NCBI RefSeq assembly: GCF_031010195.1
Contig: NZ_JAUAMC010000001.1
Coordinates: 310,001-374,000 of the forward strand
Source: Halomonas sp. SpR8
Lineage (GTDB): Bacteria > Pseudomonadota > Gammaproteobacteria > Pseudomonadales > Halomonadaceae
DNA length: 64,000 nt
Direction of reading: 5' to 3'
A program made the translations under genes and the position numbers. The stretch's first letter is position 1; every line of letters starts with the position of its first letter. The notes beneath the pieces were generated by a model. That model searched no databases. It saw only the letters and a list, made by a program, of their open reading frames with translations, and was not told the DNA's origin. Of this stretch, positions 8,358-17,135 are shown piece by piece.

Positions 8358-9422
8358 ATGGAAAGTTTAGATCGAATCACTGGGAAAAAGCCGGTTGTGG
8401 GTTTGGCAGGTTTTTTTGGTTATGGTAATTATGGTGATGAGCTTTTTGTTACTGTCTACAAGCAGTGGTTGAGCCCTTACTTTGATTTGGTGTTTTTGTC
8501 AGATGTTTTAGATAAGCCCTATTATTCCCGTCCGATCGAAGAAATAGTAGACTCAGTTGACGCTATAATTATAGGTGGTGGGGATATAGTACAGCCTTGG
8601 GGGATGGATGACAGATATTTTAATAAGCTATTCTTGAAAAAACCAGTTTTTATAATTGGAGTTGGCGTGCCGATTCGATCTGCTTCGTCTCGAAACCCCA
8701 ACCATATCGAAAAAGAATGGATTATTGACAAATACAGAAACTTCTTTAGCCATCCTTCGGTGAAAATGATCCACGCGAGAGATGACCAGTCTTCAAATTG
8801 GATCCGGAGAAAACTCAACCCGAAAGTTGCTGTAACAGAAGCACCTGATATTGTCTGTTCTATGGACTTACCAAGTGCTATCGATAGCGTATCAGAGGTC
8901 AAAACGTTAGGGGTCGTTACAAGAAGTAGGCCCAATCAGGAGGATGATTATTCAGAGATTTTAAAGGTGGCGGACAAGTGCCTGTCGATGGGCTGGAATG
9001 TTCGCCACATAATTCTGGGAACCGGTCGAGTTGGCAAGAAGGATTATGAGAATGCTGATAAACTTCGTATAAAAAAGGAGCTAGTTTATTCTGAGAGTCT
9101 TTCTGAATTAACTGAAGCTATAGGTGGTTGTTCGGCGCTTTTAAGCATGAAGTTCCATGGTACTGTGGTTGCTACGATGTATGGTATTCCTTCTATCGTA
9201 ATGGTCCCGACAAATAAAAACCGAAATTTTATGAATCGTATAGGTCGATCTGACTTGCTCTCAAAGTTTGATAGTCCGGATCTTCTCCAAAAGTTTGGAG
9301 ACGCACCTGAAACTATTAGCTCTGATTCGGTTGAAATGCTACGAGATAGGGCAGGACAAATCATGGAGCTGCTAGTCTTCAGGCTAATGAAGTCTTTGAA
9401 TTTTGAATTTGTTCAACGATAA
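8358..9422 (+). CDS. Polysaccharide pyruvyl transferase family protein
   Basis: A 354-residue protein with the family signature FGYGNYGDELF near the N-terminus, the central IIIGGGDIVQPWG, GVGVPIR and the C-terminal SMKFHGTVVATMYGIPSIVM (H and G-rich donor-site region). Members of this family (CsaB, WcaK/AmsJ, PssM types) add pyruvate ketals to sugars from phosphoenolpyruvate, though some members are better seen as general glycan-modifying enzymes. The start follows GCTGGAG at good distance. AT-rich, same strand and 22 bases after the broken sulfotransferase. A terminator follows at 9571-9610, so this is the last gene of the AT-rich operon. Confidence 0.85.
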   Translation: MESLDRITGKKPVVGLAGFFGYGNYGDELFVTVYKQWLSPYFDLVFLSDVLDKPYYSRPIEEIVDSVDAIIIGGGDIVQPWGMDDRYFNKLFLKKPVFIIGVGVPIRSASSRNPNHIEKEWIIDKYRNFFSHPSVKMIHARDDQSSNWIRRKLNPKVAVTEAPDIVCSMDLPSAIDSVSEVKTLGVVTRSRPNQEDDYSEILKVADKCLSMGWNVRHIILGTGRVGKKDYENADKLRIKKELVYSESLSELTEAIGGCSALLSMKFHGTVVATMYGIPSIVMVPTNKNRNFMNRIGRSDLLSKFDSPDLLQKFGDAPETISSDSVEMLRDRAGQIMELLVFRLMKSLNFEFVQR

Positions 9423-9570
9423 TAACAAATTGATTTTAGTTAGAAGGAGTTTGCTGTAAAATTTTTTGTCCGTTCTGTTAGTGTAGTTCGATAATTTTAT
9501 TATGGTTACTTGCATTTTTTCGCGAACCACATCTAATTTTCGGGTTTTGTCTGATATAAAGCCGTATCCT

Positions 9571-9613
9571 GATTAAGATATTCGCGCTCTTTAGCGTGAA
9601 TATCTTATCTTTT
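9571..9613 (+). terminator. Strong intrinsic terminator after the pyruvyl transferase gene
   Basis: A stem of about 14 bp (AAGATATTCGCGCT with AGCGTGAATATCTT, one G-U pair, 4-nt loop), extendable outwards with one bulge, is followed by ATCTTTT. It separates the AT-rich operon from the decayed tract downstream. Confidence 0.8.
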
Positions 9614-10375
9614 ACATACGTATGCAGCGTTCTTGACTGCAGTGCTTAGTGCGGGATAATTGCTTCAGATGTCTTGGCGATAAGATTATACTAACGTTTG
9701 ATCAGTTTTTTTTGTCGACTACAACTGTTTTATGAATGAATTCTATCGGCTATTTGAATGAACTCAGATATCTGATTTCCGTTTATATGCTTCCCCTTGG
9801 GGGTTCGCTTTGGGTTAGTTCGTTTCGCTGGCCTAACCTCATCTCTCTAAAAGACATCTCTATATTAAGTTTTGATTTTGAGAATTGGGCTACCTCGAAG
9901 AAGCAGTATATAAATGCAGAAGGCATCTGATGCTGAGATTCGGTGGGGAAATTTGATTGATTTCGGTTCTGTCAGAGGGGGCGAAAAATATAAGTTGGTC
10001 GATTGTAAGATATATTTCTAACAGTTCTATTTTGGATAAAGTACGAGAAAATATGATGATGTTTTTTTCCGCACCACACCATTCCCTTTAACGCTACCGA
10101 TATCATGAGGAGAGAATCCCTTTTTTCGAAAGAGTAGCGAAACAGATTGATGTGTTCGCAGCCGATAGATATTTATTTGTTGGCTTTCCAAGAAAATGGA
10201 GATTAGGTTTGGCTGCGTAGGGCGGTTAATCTTTTTCTAGATTGGGCCGAATTTCACCGATATCAGGTAACGTAAAGTCCAGGAGTATGGTTTGACATGA
10301 ATGTAGGAATTAGGGCAGCTAAGTTGGCCCTAATTCTTGATCATGCTATTTTGAGCCATTGGTTGCCTGGCGTGA
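9614..10375. other. Decayed sequence without an intact gene
   Basis: AT-rich, stop-dense sequence. The longest frame (9736-9930, 64 codons, with SSFRWPNLISLKDISILSFD) has no start-site support and no family I recognise; it could be the eroded N-terminal half of the heparinase-like gene that follows. No RNA gene or repeat is visible. Confidence 0.5.
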
Positions 10376-11560
10376 GTGTTATCGATATGCTTACTTGTGC
10401 AACTAACGCACACATTTTATAGGTTGTTGCGAGAGAATAAGTTATTTGAAGGAGCCGTGAGATTCTTCAGCTTCATGGTCTTCAGATACTTTCTTCAGTT
10501 GCATGGAATAGGTCGTTCTTTGCGGGGCTGGTTTGTTACTTCAAAAGGCACCAAAGAAGGCTTTGAACAAGCAGTTTGCGGCAGAAGTGGGCCATTAATA
10601 TCATTGGTGGATGGCAAGGCATCTAAACGATTTAGTAAGTATATGCAGGTGCAACCAAGAGGTAACTTATTGGGTGAGAAAGATTGCTCGCCGTGCCGAA
10701 GAAATTAAGCACTTGATGACCGGGCCTGACCGAGTTCCAATGCTGAGTGAAGATTCGAAAGAAAGGAAGCCTCTAACATCAAGCCCACAGATTCCTGAAA
10801 AGCCTGACTTTAAATGTAGCCGATACCGATTTCGTTGGTTACCTCAAAGCGGTTATGCATCGTGTGAAATGATGATTCTTTGCTCTTTTTCAATTCGGTC
10901 TATCATGGGGAAGACCATACATACAGCGATGATTTGTGATTTGTATGATATTGGAAAATGTATTTTGGCCGGTGGTGGGTCAGCCAATAACGACTCAGGG
11001 CCAGTGAGGTCCTGTTTAGTTGGAACCTCCGCGCACAACACTGTTGAAACTGATGATGAGAATTACTCCTTCAAAGGTGAAGAAGTCTATGGACCAGCCC
11101 TGCGTTCAACTGATTATGATGAGTTTGGTGTTCGCATAGAATTCGTAGTCGATCACATTGCTATAGGCGTGACACATCGTAGAGCGCTTGAATTTATGCC
11201 AGGAGCAGGTTTGATCTGTGAAGACGAACTGTTGGCTGATTCTCCGCGCCTATTTCGTCAATGGTTTCATTTTGATCCAAGATGGAAGTGGGTTCACATC
11301 AAGGATTGAGTGTTCTATTGTCTGATGGATTCGTTCAGGTTCAATTATTGTGTGATGACTGTGTTCGCATTGAAGTTTTTGAAGCCCAAAAGAGACCTGC
11401 GCTTCAAGGCTGGCGAGTAAAAGTGGGACGTTTAATTTCGTCTTTCTCAGTGGCGTGTATTGGCTATGGGGCGTACCTTTTGTTAATATCCACAGTCAAA
11501 TATGGAAGTTTTAGAGCTAATAGTTTGGGCCATACCCCGAGGCGTTTTAATATAAATCAT
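10376..11560 (+). pseudogene. Heparinase II/III-family (polysaccharide lyase) pseudogene
   Basis: The best-preserved part (about 10830-11290) reads WLPQSGYASCEMMILCSF, KCILAGGGSANNDSGPVRS and LVGTSAHNTVETDDENYSF, then RQWFHFDPRWKW. These match the heparinase II/III core in which an SGYA-type segment, the D-(S/T)G region and the sTaHNTV.vDg motif follow one another. The match continues in another frame at about 11300-11500 (LSDGFVQVQLLCDDCVRIEV), so there is at least one frameshift, and the HxHxD region normally ahead of the glycine-rich strand is not recognisable. Upstream frames (10376-10708, 10611 onward) are shifted as well. Such proteins are often encoded in alginate- or capsule-like clusters and cleave uronic-acid polymers. 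Here the gene is dead, a relic of an earlier form of the locus. Confidence 0.7.
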
Positions 11561-11819
11561 GCGCCGACATGAGGTATATAAAGCCTTTTTCGAGCGATAC
11601 CTCGACATTGATTTTGGTGGTATACATCTTGTGTTTCCCCAGCCCTTACTTCTACACTGGCGAAATAGTCGCAAAGCTTTTTCAATTTAGTCCTTCTTGC
11701 GTCTCTTCGGCGAGTCGATCGCTTTTTAGTGTGCTTCACCGATACAATGTTGCTTGTGAAGTGTTTTTGCTGAAATATGCAATTACTCAAACCTACTTTT
11801 TTGAAAAAACGGATACTTT
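11561..11819. other. Spacer before manC
   Basis: Short overlapping frames on both strands (for example 11569-11823 plus, 11557-11790 minus) look random. The manC start at 11820 lacks a clear Shine-Dalgarno sequence; a promoter for the manC block is expected here but I cannot place it convincingly. Confidence 0.4.
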
Positions 11820-13223
11820 ATGATTTACCCTGTCGTCTTGGCTGGCGGGAACGGAACCCGCTTGTGGCCAATGTCTCGTGAGTTATACCCGAAACAGTTT
11901 CTTGATCTGGTTGGGGAGAAAACCCTTCTCCAAGAAACCTTACTTCGATTAAGTGGCTTGGAAATGGCCGCACCCCTGCTTATCTGTAATGAGGCCCATC
12001 GCTTTTTGGTGGCAGAACAACTGCGCCAGATAGATCTGCTTGATCACAACATCATTCTGGAGCCTGCCGGTCGCAATACGGCGCCTGCCATTGCTCTTGC
12101 TGCACAAACCGCATTGCCCTCGAACAAGGATGCACTGCTGTTAGTATTGGCAGCGGACCATGTGATTGTCGATGATGAGGCGTTTCGCAAAGCGGTAGCC
12201 GAAGCCACGCCTTTAGCTGAAGCTGGCGAGTTGGTTACGTTTGGCATCGTGCCTACACATCCCGAAACTGGTTACGGCTATATCCGTCGCGGAGAAGCGC
12301 AAGATCCGGCTTTCCGGGTCGAGCAATTTGTGGAAAAGCCCGACATAGCCACTGCCCAGGAGTATGTGACAAGCGGTGATTACTACTGGAATAGTGGGAT
12401 GTTTCTGTTCCGGGCAGATCGCTATCTGGAAGAACTGCAGGTCCACCGCCCCGATATCCATGATCCGTGTGTTGCTGCTATGAATGGAACCGAGCGAGAC
12501 CTTGATTTTATTCGCGTGAACGAAGAGTCCTTTCTTCAATGTCCATCGGAGTCTCTTGATTATGCGGTGATGGAAAAGACCTCACGGGCGATGATGGTGC
12601 CATTGGATGCAGGTTGGAACGATGTGGGCTCGTGGTCTGCCCTATGGGAACTGGCTGATAAAGATGTTGATGGTAATGTTAGCCATGGCGATGTCATTCA
12701 GCACCAATCTAAAAATACTTACGTGAGAGCAGAAAGCACACTTGTGGCGACTGTTGGTGTGCAAGATTTGGTTATTGTGCAGACTAAGGATGCCATTCTC
12801 GTCGCTGCCAAAGACCAGGTGCAGAATGTCAAAGCGATAGTGAATGAATTAAAAGCGAATGACCGCAGCGAGCATCGTATACATCGTGAGGCCTACCGCC
12901 CTTGGGGTAAATATGATTCGATTGATAACGGTAGCCGTTACCAAGTTAAGCGTATAACGGTTAAACCAAGCGCGAAGCTCTCAGTGCAGATGCATCATCA
13001 TCGTTCTGAGCACTGGGTAGTCGTTTCTGGAACGGCTAATGTCACTATTGATGGTAAGACGCAAATGCTCACAGAGAATCAATCGGTCTATCTTCCCGTG
13101 GGTTGCGTTCATGCCTTGGAAAATCCAGGGAAAATACCGCTGGAGCTGATTGAGGTACAAAGCGGCCCTTATTTAGGTGAAGACGACATTGTACGTTTTG
13201 AAGATCGTTATGGCCGTTCTTGA
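11820..13223 (+). CDS. manC: Mannose-1-phosphate guanylyltransferase / mannose-6-phosphate isomerase
   Basis: A 467-residue bifunctional type II enzyme (AlgA/CpsB/ManC family) making GDP-mannose: isomerisation of fructose-6-P to mannose-6-P and guanylyl transfer to mannose-1-P. Residues 1 to about 280 are the nucleotidyltransferase domain with the signature [32 protein letters not shown] and WNSGMFLF. The C-terminal ~110 residues are the cupin isomerase domain with [29 protein letters not shown] and [10 protein letters not shown], where the H and E residues bind the metal. Length and motif order are normal. It begins the plus-strand precursor block and is followed 121 bases later by the phosphomannomutase that supplies mannose-1-P. 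GC content returns to the chromosomal level here. Confidence 0.96.
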   Translation: MIYPVVLAGGNGTRLWPMSRELYPKQFLDLVGEKTLLQETLLRLSGLEMAAPLLICNEAHRFLVAEQLRQIDLLDHNIILEPAGRNTAPAIALAAQTALPSNKDALLLVLAADHVIVDDEAFRKAVAEATPLAEAGELVTFGIVPTHPETGYGYIRRGEAQDPAFRVEQFVEKPDIATAQEYVTSGDYYWNSGMFLFRADRYLEELQVHRPDIHDPCVAAMNGTERDLDFIRVNEESFLQCPSESLDYAVMEKTSRAMMVPLDAGWNDVGSWSALWELADKDVDGNVSHGDVIQHQSKNTYVRAESTLVATVGVQDLVIVQTKDAILVAAKDQVQNVKAIVNELKANDRSEHRIHREAYRPWGKYDSIDNGSRYQVKRITVKPSAKLSVQMHHHRSEHWVVVSGTANVTIDGKTQMLTENQSVYLPVGCVHALENPGKIPLELIEVQSGPYLGEDDIVRFEDRYGRS

Positions 13224-13344
13224 TATTTAGTAAATATGCTTGGCAACTAATAGGCAATTAATTATGTGCTTAGTTAAAAGAATTAGATAATTTAAAAATA
13301 TATTGATAACCACTGTTATATAATTTTTCGTGATGGAGCTGTTG

Positions 13345-14748
13345 ATGTCGGATTCTAAAACTGTTGCAGAAATCATTAATGACAGTGGTATTGCTTTTGG
13401 TACTAGTGGTGCTCGGGGGCTGGTTGAACAATTAACCGATGAAGCTTGCGCAGCATTTACCGTTGGCTTTATTGAAAGTTTGAAAGGTAAGTTTGATACG
13501 CAACGAGTTGCCTTGGCTATTGACCGCCGCCCCAGCAGCCCCCGAATGGCTGCTGCCTGCGCTGGCGTTGCTGAAGCGCTTGGCTTACAGGTGGAATATT
13601 TTGGGGTATTACCCACTCCAGCGCTTGCATTGTACGCTATGGGCCAGGGTATTCCCGCTATAATGATTACAGGCAGTCATATTCCTTTTGACCGAAACGG
13701 TATCAAGTTTTACCGCCCTGACGGTGAAATTACTAAGGCTGATGAGCAGGCAATTGTTAATATCAGTTCAAAATTACCTTCATTCATAGCGGGTTTACCG
13801 TCAGAATCGAAAGCGGCTGAACAGCATTATATAAAGCGCTATCTTGATTATTTCCCCGCGGATTTTTTATCCGGAAAGCGGATTGGGCTATATGAGCACT
13901 CTGCCGCTGGTCGCGATATTAATGCGCATGTACTTAAGCAACTGGGAGCTGACGTTGTTTCTCTGGGTCGTACAGAGTCATTTGTGCCCATCGATACTGA
14001 GGCCGTTTCCTTAGAGGATCAGGAACGTGGACGCGTATGGTCTGAAAAACATCAGTTGGATGCTATTTTCTCAACGGATGGTGATGGCGATAGGCCATTA
14101 GTTGCAGATGAAAATGGCGAATGGTTACGTGGCGATCTTTTGGGTCTCATATGCGCTCAGGAGCTAGGTATTGAAGCGTTAGCGATTCCTGTCAGCTGTA
14201 ACTCAGCGATTGAGCTAAGTGGATATTTTAAAGAAGTAGCGCGCACACGAATTGGCTCACCCTATGTGATTGAAGGCATGCAAGCCTTAGAGAGTCGTTG
14301 TTCGCGCATTGCCGGATTTGAAGCGAACGGTGGATTCTTGACTGATGATTTACCTACTCGAGATGCATTGCTGCCCGTGCTTGCTTTACTTGCAGCGGCT
14401 GCTCGAAAACAGGTAACCGTATCAAATTTATTCTCTTCATTGCCTGAACGTTATACCTACAGTGACCGTATTCAAAGCATTGATATGGTGAAAGCGTCTA
14501 ATGCTATTGATCGCTGGACTGCACAGTCTCAACTGCTGGTTGAGGAACTGCAGCTAGGAGAGTTGGGAAGTGTTAAGCATGTAAATTCAACCGATGGCCT
14601 GCGGGTCATTTTTGCACTAGGCGATATTGTACATATCCGGCCTTCTGGTAATGCACCCGAGTTGCGCTGTTACACGGAGTCCTCAGCTATTCAAAACGCT
14701 ATTGATTTGAATCGTAAGTGTCTTGCTAAAATGCAGTGTTTTTGTTGA
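13345..14748 (+). CDS. Phosphomannomutase (alpha-D-phosphohexomutase family)
   Basis: About 467 residues; interconverts mannose-6-P and mannose-1-P (possibly glucose phosphates too) for ManC. It shows FGTSGARGLV near the N-terminus, the phosphoserine loop TGSHIPFDRNGIKFY (S at about 111), the Mg-binding STDGDGDRPL, the sugar-binding FEANGGFLT and the phosphate-binding RPSGNAPELRCY at the C-terminus. The active-site loop has SHIP where most relatives have SHNP. I chose the ATG at 13345 because GGAG lies six bases before it; an in-frame GTG at 13330 and ATG at 13333 would add five and four residues. It is a CpsG/ManB-type enzyme by neighbourhood; the sequence alone does not separate mannose from glucose specificity. 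Confidence 0.9.
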   Translation: MSDSKTVAEIINDSGIAFGTSGARGLVEQLTDEACAAFTVGFIESLKGKFDTQRVALAIDRRPSSPRMAAACAGVAEALGLQVEYFGVLPTPALALYAMGQGIPAIMITGSHIPFDRNGIKFYRPDGEITKADEQAIVNISSKLPSFIAGLPSESKAAEQHYIKRYLDYFPADFLSGKRIGLYEHSAAGRDINAHVLKQLGADVVSLGRTESFVPIDTEAVSLEDQERGRVWSEKHQLDAIFSTDGDGDRPLVADENGEWLRGDLLGLICAQELGIEALAIPVSCNSAIELSGYFKEVARTRIGSPYVIEGMQALESRCSRIAGFEANGGFLTDDLPTRDALLPVLALLAAAARKQVTVSNLFSSLPERYTYSDRIQSIDMVKASNAIDRWTAQSQLLVEELQLGELGSVKHVNSTDGLRVIFALGDIVHIRPSGNAPELRCYTESSAIQNAIDLNRKCLAKMQCFC

Positions 14749-14806
14749 ATAATTAATAATTATTTAAACCTTTACATATAAAACAAACCAACTGCGTGGA
14801 GTGAGT

Positions 14807-15625
14807 ATGTCTGATAAAAGCAATAATCACGGTATTGAGAAACTGCTGAGAGAGATCGATAATACGCTAAAGTGGCAAAGTAGCAACCTGCACAAGAAAG
14901 TCGCAGATTTACTCTACCCACGTCTGGAGAGTCTCTTGTGGCTGGAAAAACGCTTGGCTATCAAAGGTCAGCTGCCGCCGCTTAGCGGCTGGCCAGCTGC
15001 CCCAGACTTCCTACTACGCTTGCATACTTGGGTGTGTAAACATAAACCTCAAGTCGTTGTGGAAACAGGTAGTGGCGTAACGACGCTTGTTATTGCCGAT
15101 GCGCTACGTCAGAACGGCAGCGGAAAGCTGATCAGCCTTGAGCACTTGCAAGAGTATGCCGATAAAACCAATGAAACCCTTAAAGATGAGGCGTTAACCG
15201 CCTGGGTTGAGCTCAGAGTGGGTGTATTGGTGCCATGGTACGGGGAGCACTTGAACCCTGCTGATGCTGAAAAATCTTCTCGCTGGTATTCGCTTGATTT
15301 AGAGGGTATCGAGCAGATCAACTTATTGATCGTCGATGGCCCACCAGGTGCAACCTGTTTGTATGCCCGTTACCCCGCATTGCCTGCTTTTTTCGAGTGG
15401 TTGGCCCCTACCGCTGAAATTTGGATGGACGATGCCAACCGTCAGGAAGAAAAAGATATCAGTGAAGCATGGGCAGAACGTTACGGCTTTGAGTTGGAGT
15501 TGATTCCGCTGGAGAAAGGCATGAGCCGCTTGTGGCGTGCTGGGGGCGTTACGCCTGCCGCACCTTCTGCTACTGTTGATACTTCGGAGCGTTCACTCGG
15601 GCTGGATTTCTCTATCGGAAGATAG
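14807..15625 (+). CDS. Class I SAM-dependent methyltransferase-like protein
   Basis: About 272 residues. The SAM-binding motif I is VVVETGSGVTTLVIADAL (about residues 80-97), followed by the acidic ISLEHLQEY, and a later DGPPGAT, as in the Methyltransf_24-like group. The N-terminal 70 residues are helical (EKLLREIDNTLKWQSSNLHK). GTG at 14801 is possible, but GGAG at 14798-14801 sits correctly for the ATG at 14807. It lies between phosphomannomutase and ugd on the same strand, so it probably methylates a sugar or the glycan terminus, but the acceptor is unknown and the motif alone does not exclude another small-molecule substrate. Confidence 0.78.
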   Translation: MSDKSNNHGIEKLLREIDNTLKWQSSNLHKKVADLLYPRLESLLWLEKRLAIKGQLPPLSGWPAAPDFLLRLHTWVCKHKPQVVVETGSGVTTLVIADALRQNGSGKLISLEHLQEYADKTNETLKDEALTAWVELRVGVLVPWYGEHLNPADAEKSSRWYSLDLEGIEQINLLIVDGPPGATCLYARYPALPAFFEWLAPTAEIWMDDANRQEEKDISEAWAERYGFELELIPLEKGMSRLWRAGGVTPAAPSATVDTSERSLGLDFSIGR

Positions 15626-15724
15626 AGTTTGAGTGCTCAATGCTTGCTGTTTTGAATCATTTACCTTAGCGAACCACCAAGGTTGCTTCGTCCGCAATGC
15701 CCAAGTCAGCCGTTTAATTCTCTT

Positions 15725-15764
15725 CGCTTTTTTCAAAGCGCCGCCTTCCGCGTAAAGCGGAGGG
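15725..15764. repeat. Two adjacent short hairpins in the methyltransferase-ugd spacer
   Basis: CGCTTT/AAAGCG (15725-15740, loop TTTC) and CCTTCCGC/GCGGAGGG (15744-15764, one G-T pair) lie in the 246-bp spacer before ugd. No T-run follows either, so a terminator function is doubtful. No other element is recognised in the spacer. Confidence 0.4.
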
Positions 15765-15871
15765 TACGAACCAGTTTGCTTAAGTCGACCGGGTGCCACT
15801 GCTATTTCTCCTTTTGCACAAACAACGGGCTGCCTGGCTTTCTTATTCTTTAAATACTCAGGGATGCAAGT

Positions 15872-17038
15872 ATGAAAATTGCAGTTGCAGGTACGGGCTA
15901 TGTGGGCCTTTCTAACGCCATGTTGTTGGCACAGCACCATGAAGTCACCGCTGTTGATATCGTGCCTGAAAAGGTCGAGATGCTGAATAAGCGTGTTTCG
16001 CCGATCGAGGATGCTGAAATTTCAGCCTTTCTTGCTCGTGAAGACCTTCACTTCACGGCGACGCTGGATGCCGAGCTGGCGTACAAAGATGCCGAGTTCG
16101 TGATTATTGCCACGCCTACTGATTACGATCCTGAGACAAATTACTTCAACACCAAAAGTGTCGAAGCGGTTATTGACCAGGTGATGCGTATTAATCCAGA
16201 AGCCGTGATGGTGATTAAGTCGACGGTGCCGGTGGGTTACACCCAAGAGACAGCCGAGCGGCTAAACACCAAAAACCTGCTGTTCTCGCCTGAGTTTCTA
16301 CGTGAAGGCAAGGCGCTGCACGATAACCTCTATCCCTCGCGGATTATTGTCGGTGAATGCTCTGCCCGGGGTGAAACCTTCGCGGAGCTTCTAAAGCAGG
16401 GCGCGTTGAAGCAGGATGCCGAAGTGCTGCTGACGAATAGCACTGAAGCCGAAGCCATCAAGCTATTTGCCAATACTTACTTGGCGATGCGTGTCGCGTA
16501 TTTCAATGAACTAGACTCTTACGCCGAAACCCATAACCTTGATGCAAAACAGATTATTCAAGGCGTGGGCCTGGATCCGCGTATTGGTAAGCACTACAAC
16601 AACCCTAGTTTTGGTTACGGTGGCTACTGCTTGCCCAAAGATACCAAGCAGTTGCTAGCCAACTATGAAGATGTGCCAAGCAATATGATTCAGGCCATTG
16701 TCGAGGCTAACCGTACGCGCAAAGATTTTATTGCGCAATCGGTGTTACGCCGCAAACCTGAGGTGGTGGGTATTTATCGGTTGATCATGAAAACTGGTTC
16801 AGACAACTTCCGTGCCAGTGCCATGCAGGGGGTTATGAAGCGCATCAAGGCAAAAGGCATAGAAGTGGTGGTCTACGAACCCGCGCTTAATGAAGAGAAG
16901 TTCTTCGGCTCTACCGTAATGCGTGACTTTGATGCGTTCAAAAATAAGTGCGATGTGATTTTGACCAATCGCATGGTTGATGAGCTAAAAGACGTGACGG
17001 ATAAAGTCTACACCCGAGACCTATTTGGTAGTGACTGA
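15872..17038 (+). CDS. ugd: UDP-glucose 6-dehydrogenase
   Basis: A 388-residue enzyme of the short Ugd class, oxidising UDP-glucose to UDP-glucuronate with NAD. The N-terminal Rossmann motif is [20 protein letters not shown]; the central part has [10 protein letters not shown] and the conserved [20 protein letters not shown]; the catalytic cysteine is C253 in [13 protein letters not shown]. Length matches the enterobacterial type (388 residues). UDP-glucuronate is a usual building block of acidic capsules, and GalU encoded further downstream provides its substrate. A strong terminator follows the gene at 17082-17120. Confidence 0.96.
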   Translation: MKIAVAGTGYVGLSNAMLLAQHHEVTAVDIVPEKVEMLNKRVSPIEDAEISAFLAREDLHFTATLDAELAYKDAEFVIIATPTDYDPETNYFNTKSVEAVIDQVMRINPEAVMVIKSTVPVGYTQETAERLNTKNLLFSPEFLREGKALHDNLYPSRIIVGECSARGETFAELLKQGALKQDAEVLLTNSTEAEAIKLFANTYLAMRVAYFNELDSYAETHNLDAKQIIQGVGLDPRIGKHYNNPSFGYGGYCLPKDTKQLLANYEDVPSNMIQAIVEANRTRKDFIAQSVLRRKPEVVGIYRLIMKTGSDNFRASAMQGVMKRIKAKGIEVVVYEPALNEEKFFGSTVMRDFDAFKNKCDVILTNRMVDELKDVTDKVYTRDLFGSD

Positions 17039-17046
17039 CCATCCTG

Positions 17047-17058
17047 CGGGTAGCGTGT
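17047..17058 (+). promoter_or_regulatory. ops-like sequence (candidate RfaH recruitment site)
   Basis: GCGGGTAGCGTG closely resembles the E. coli ops core GGCGGTAGCGTG, keeping GGTAGCGTG. It lies in the spacer between ugd and a glycosyltransferase, just upstream of a terminator, and the window encodes an RfaH-like protein (33608-34126). I saw no equally good match in another intergenic region. The case rests on one short site. Confidence 0.3.
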
Positions 17059-17081
17059 ATTGCTGCTGTCAGGGTATCTAG

Positions 17082-17120
17082 TGGGGTTTTGCATTGTGCA
17101 GGCCCCATTTTTGTTTTTTT
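17082..17120 (+). terminator. Intrinsic terminator after ugd
   Basis: TGGGGTTTTGCA pairs with TGCAGGCCCCA (one bulged T, G-U pairs, 3-nt loop) and is followed by ATTTTTGTTTTTTT. It would separate ugd from the following glycosyltransferase unless read through, for example by antitermination from the ops-like site just upstream. Confidence 0.7.
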
Positions 17121-17135
17121 ATTGGTTGAGGTGGA

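Noticed and set aside
8522..8935. Minus-strand frame of 137 codons opposite the pyruvyl transferase gene
   Set aside because: The plus-strand frame carries the family motifs; this one is antisense without any.
15593..15940. Minus-strand frame of 115 codons across the methyltransferase-ugd spacer
   Set aside because: It overlaps the ends of two well-supported plus-strand genes and has no recognisable domain.
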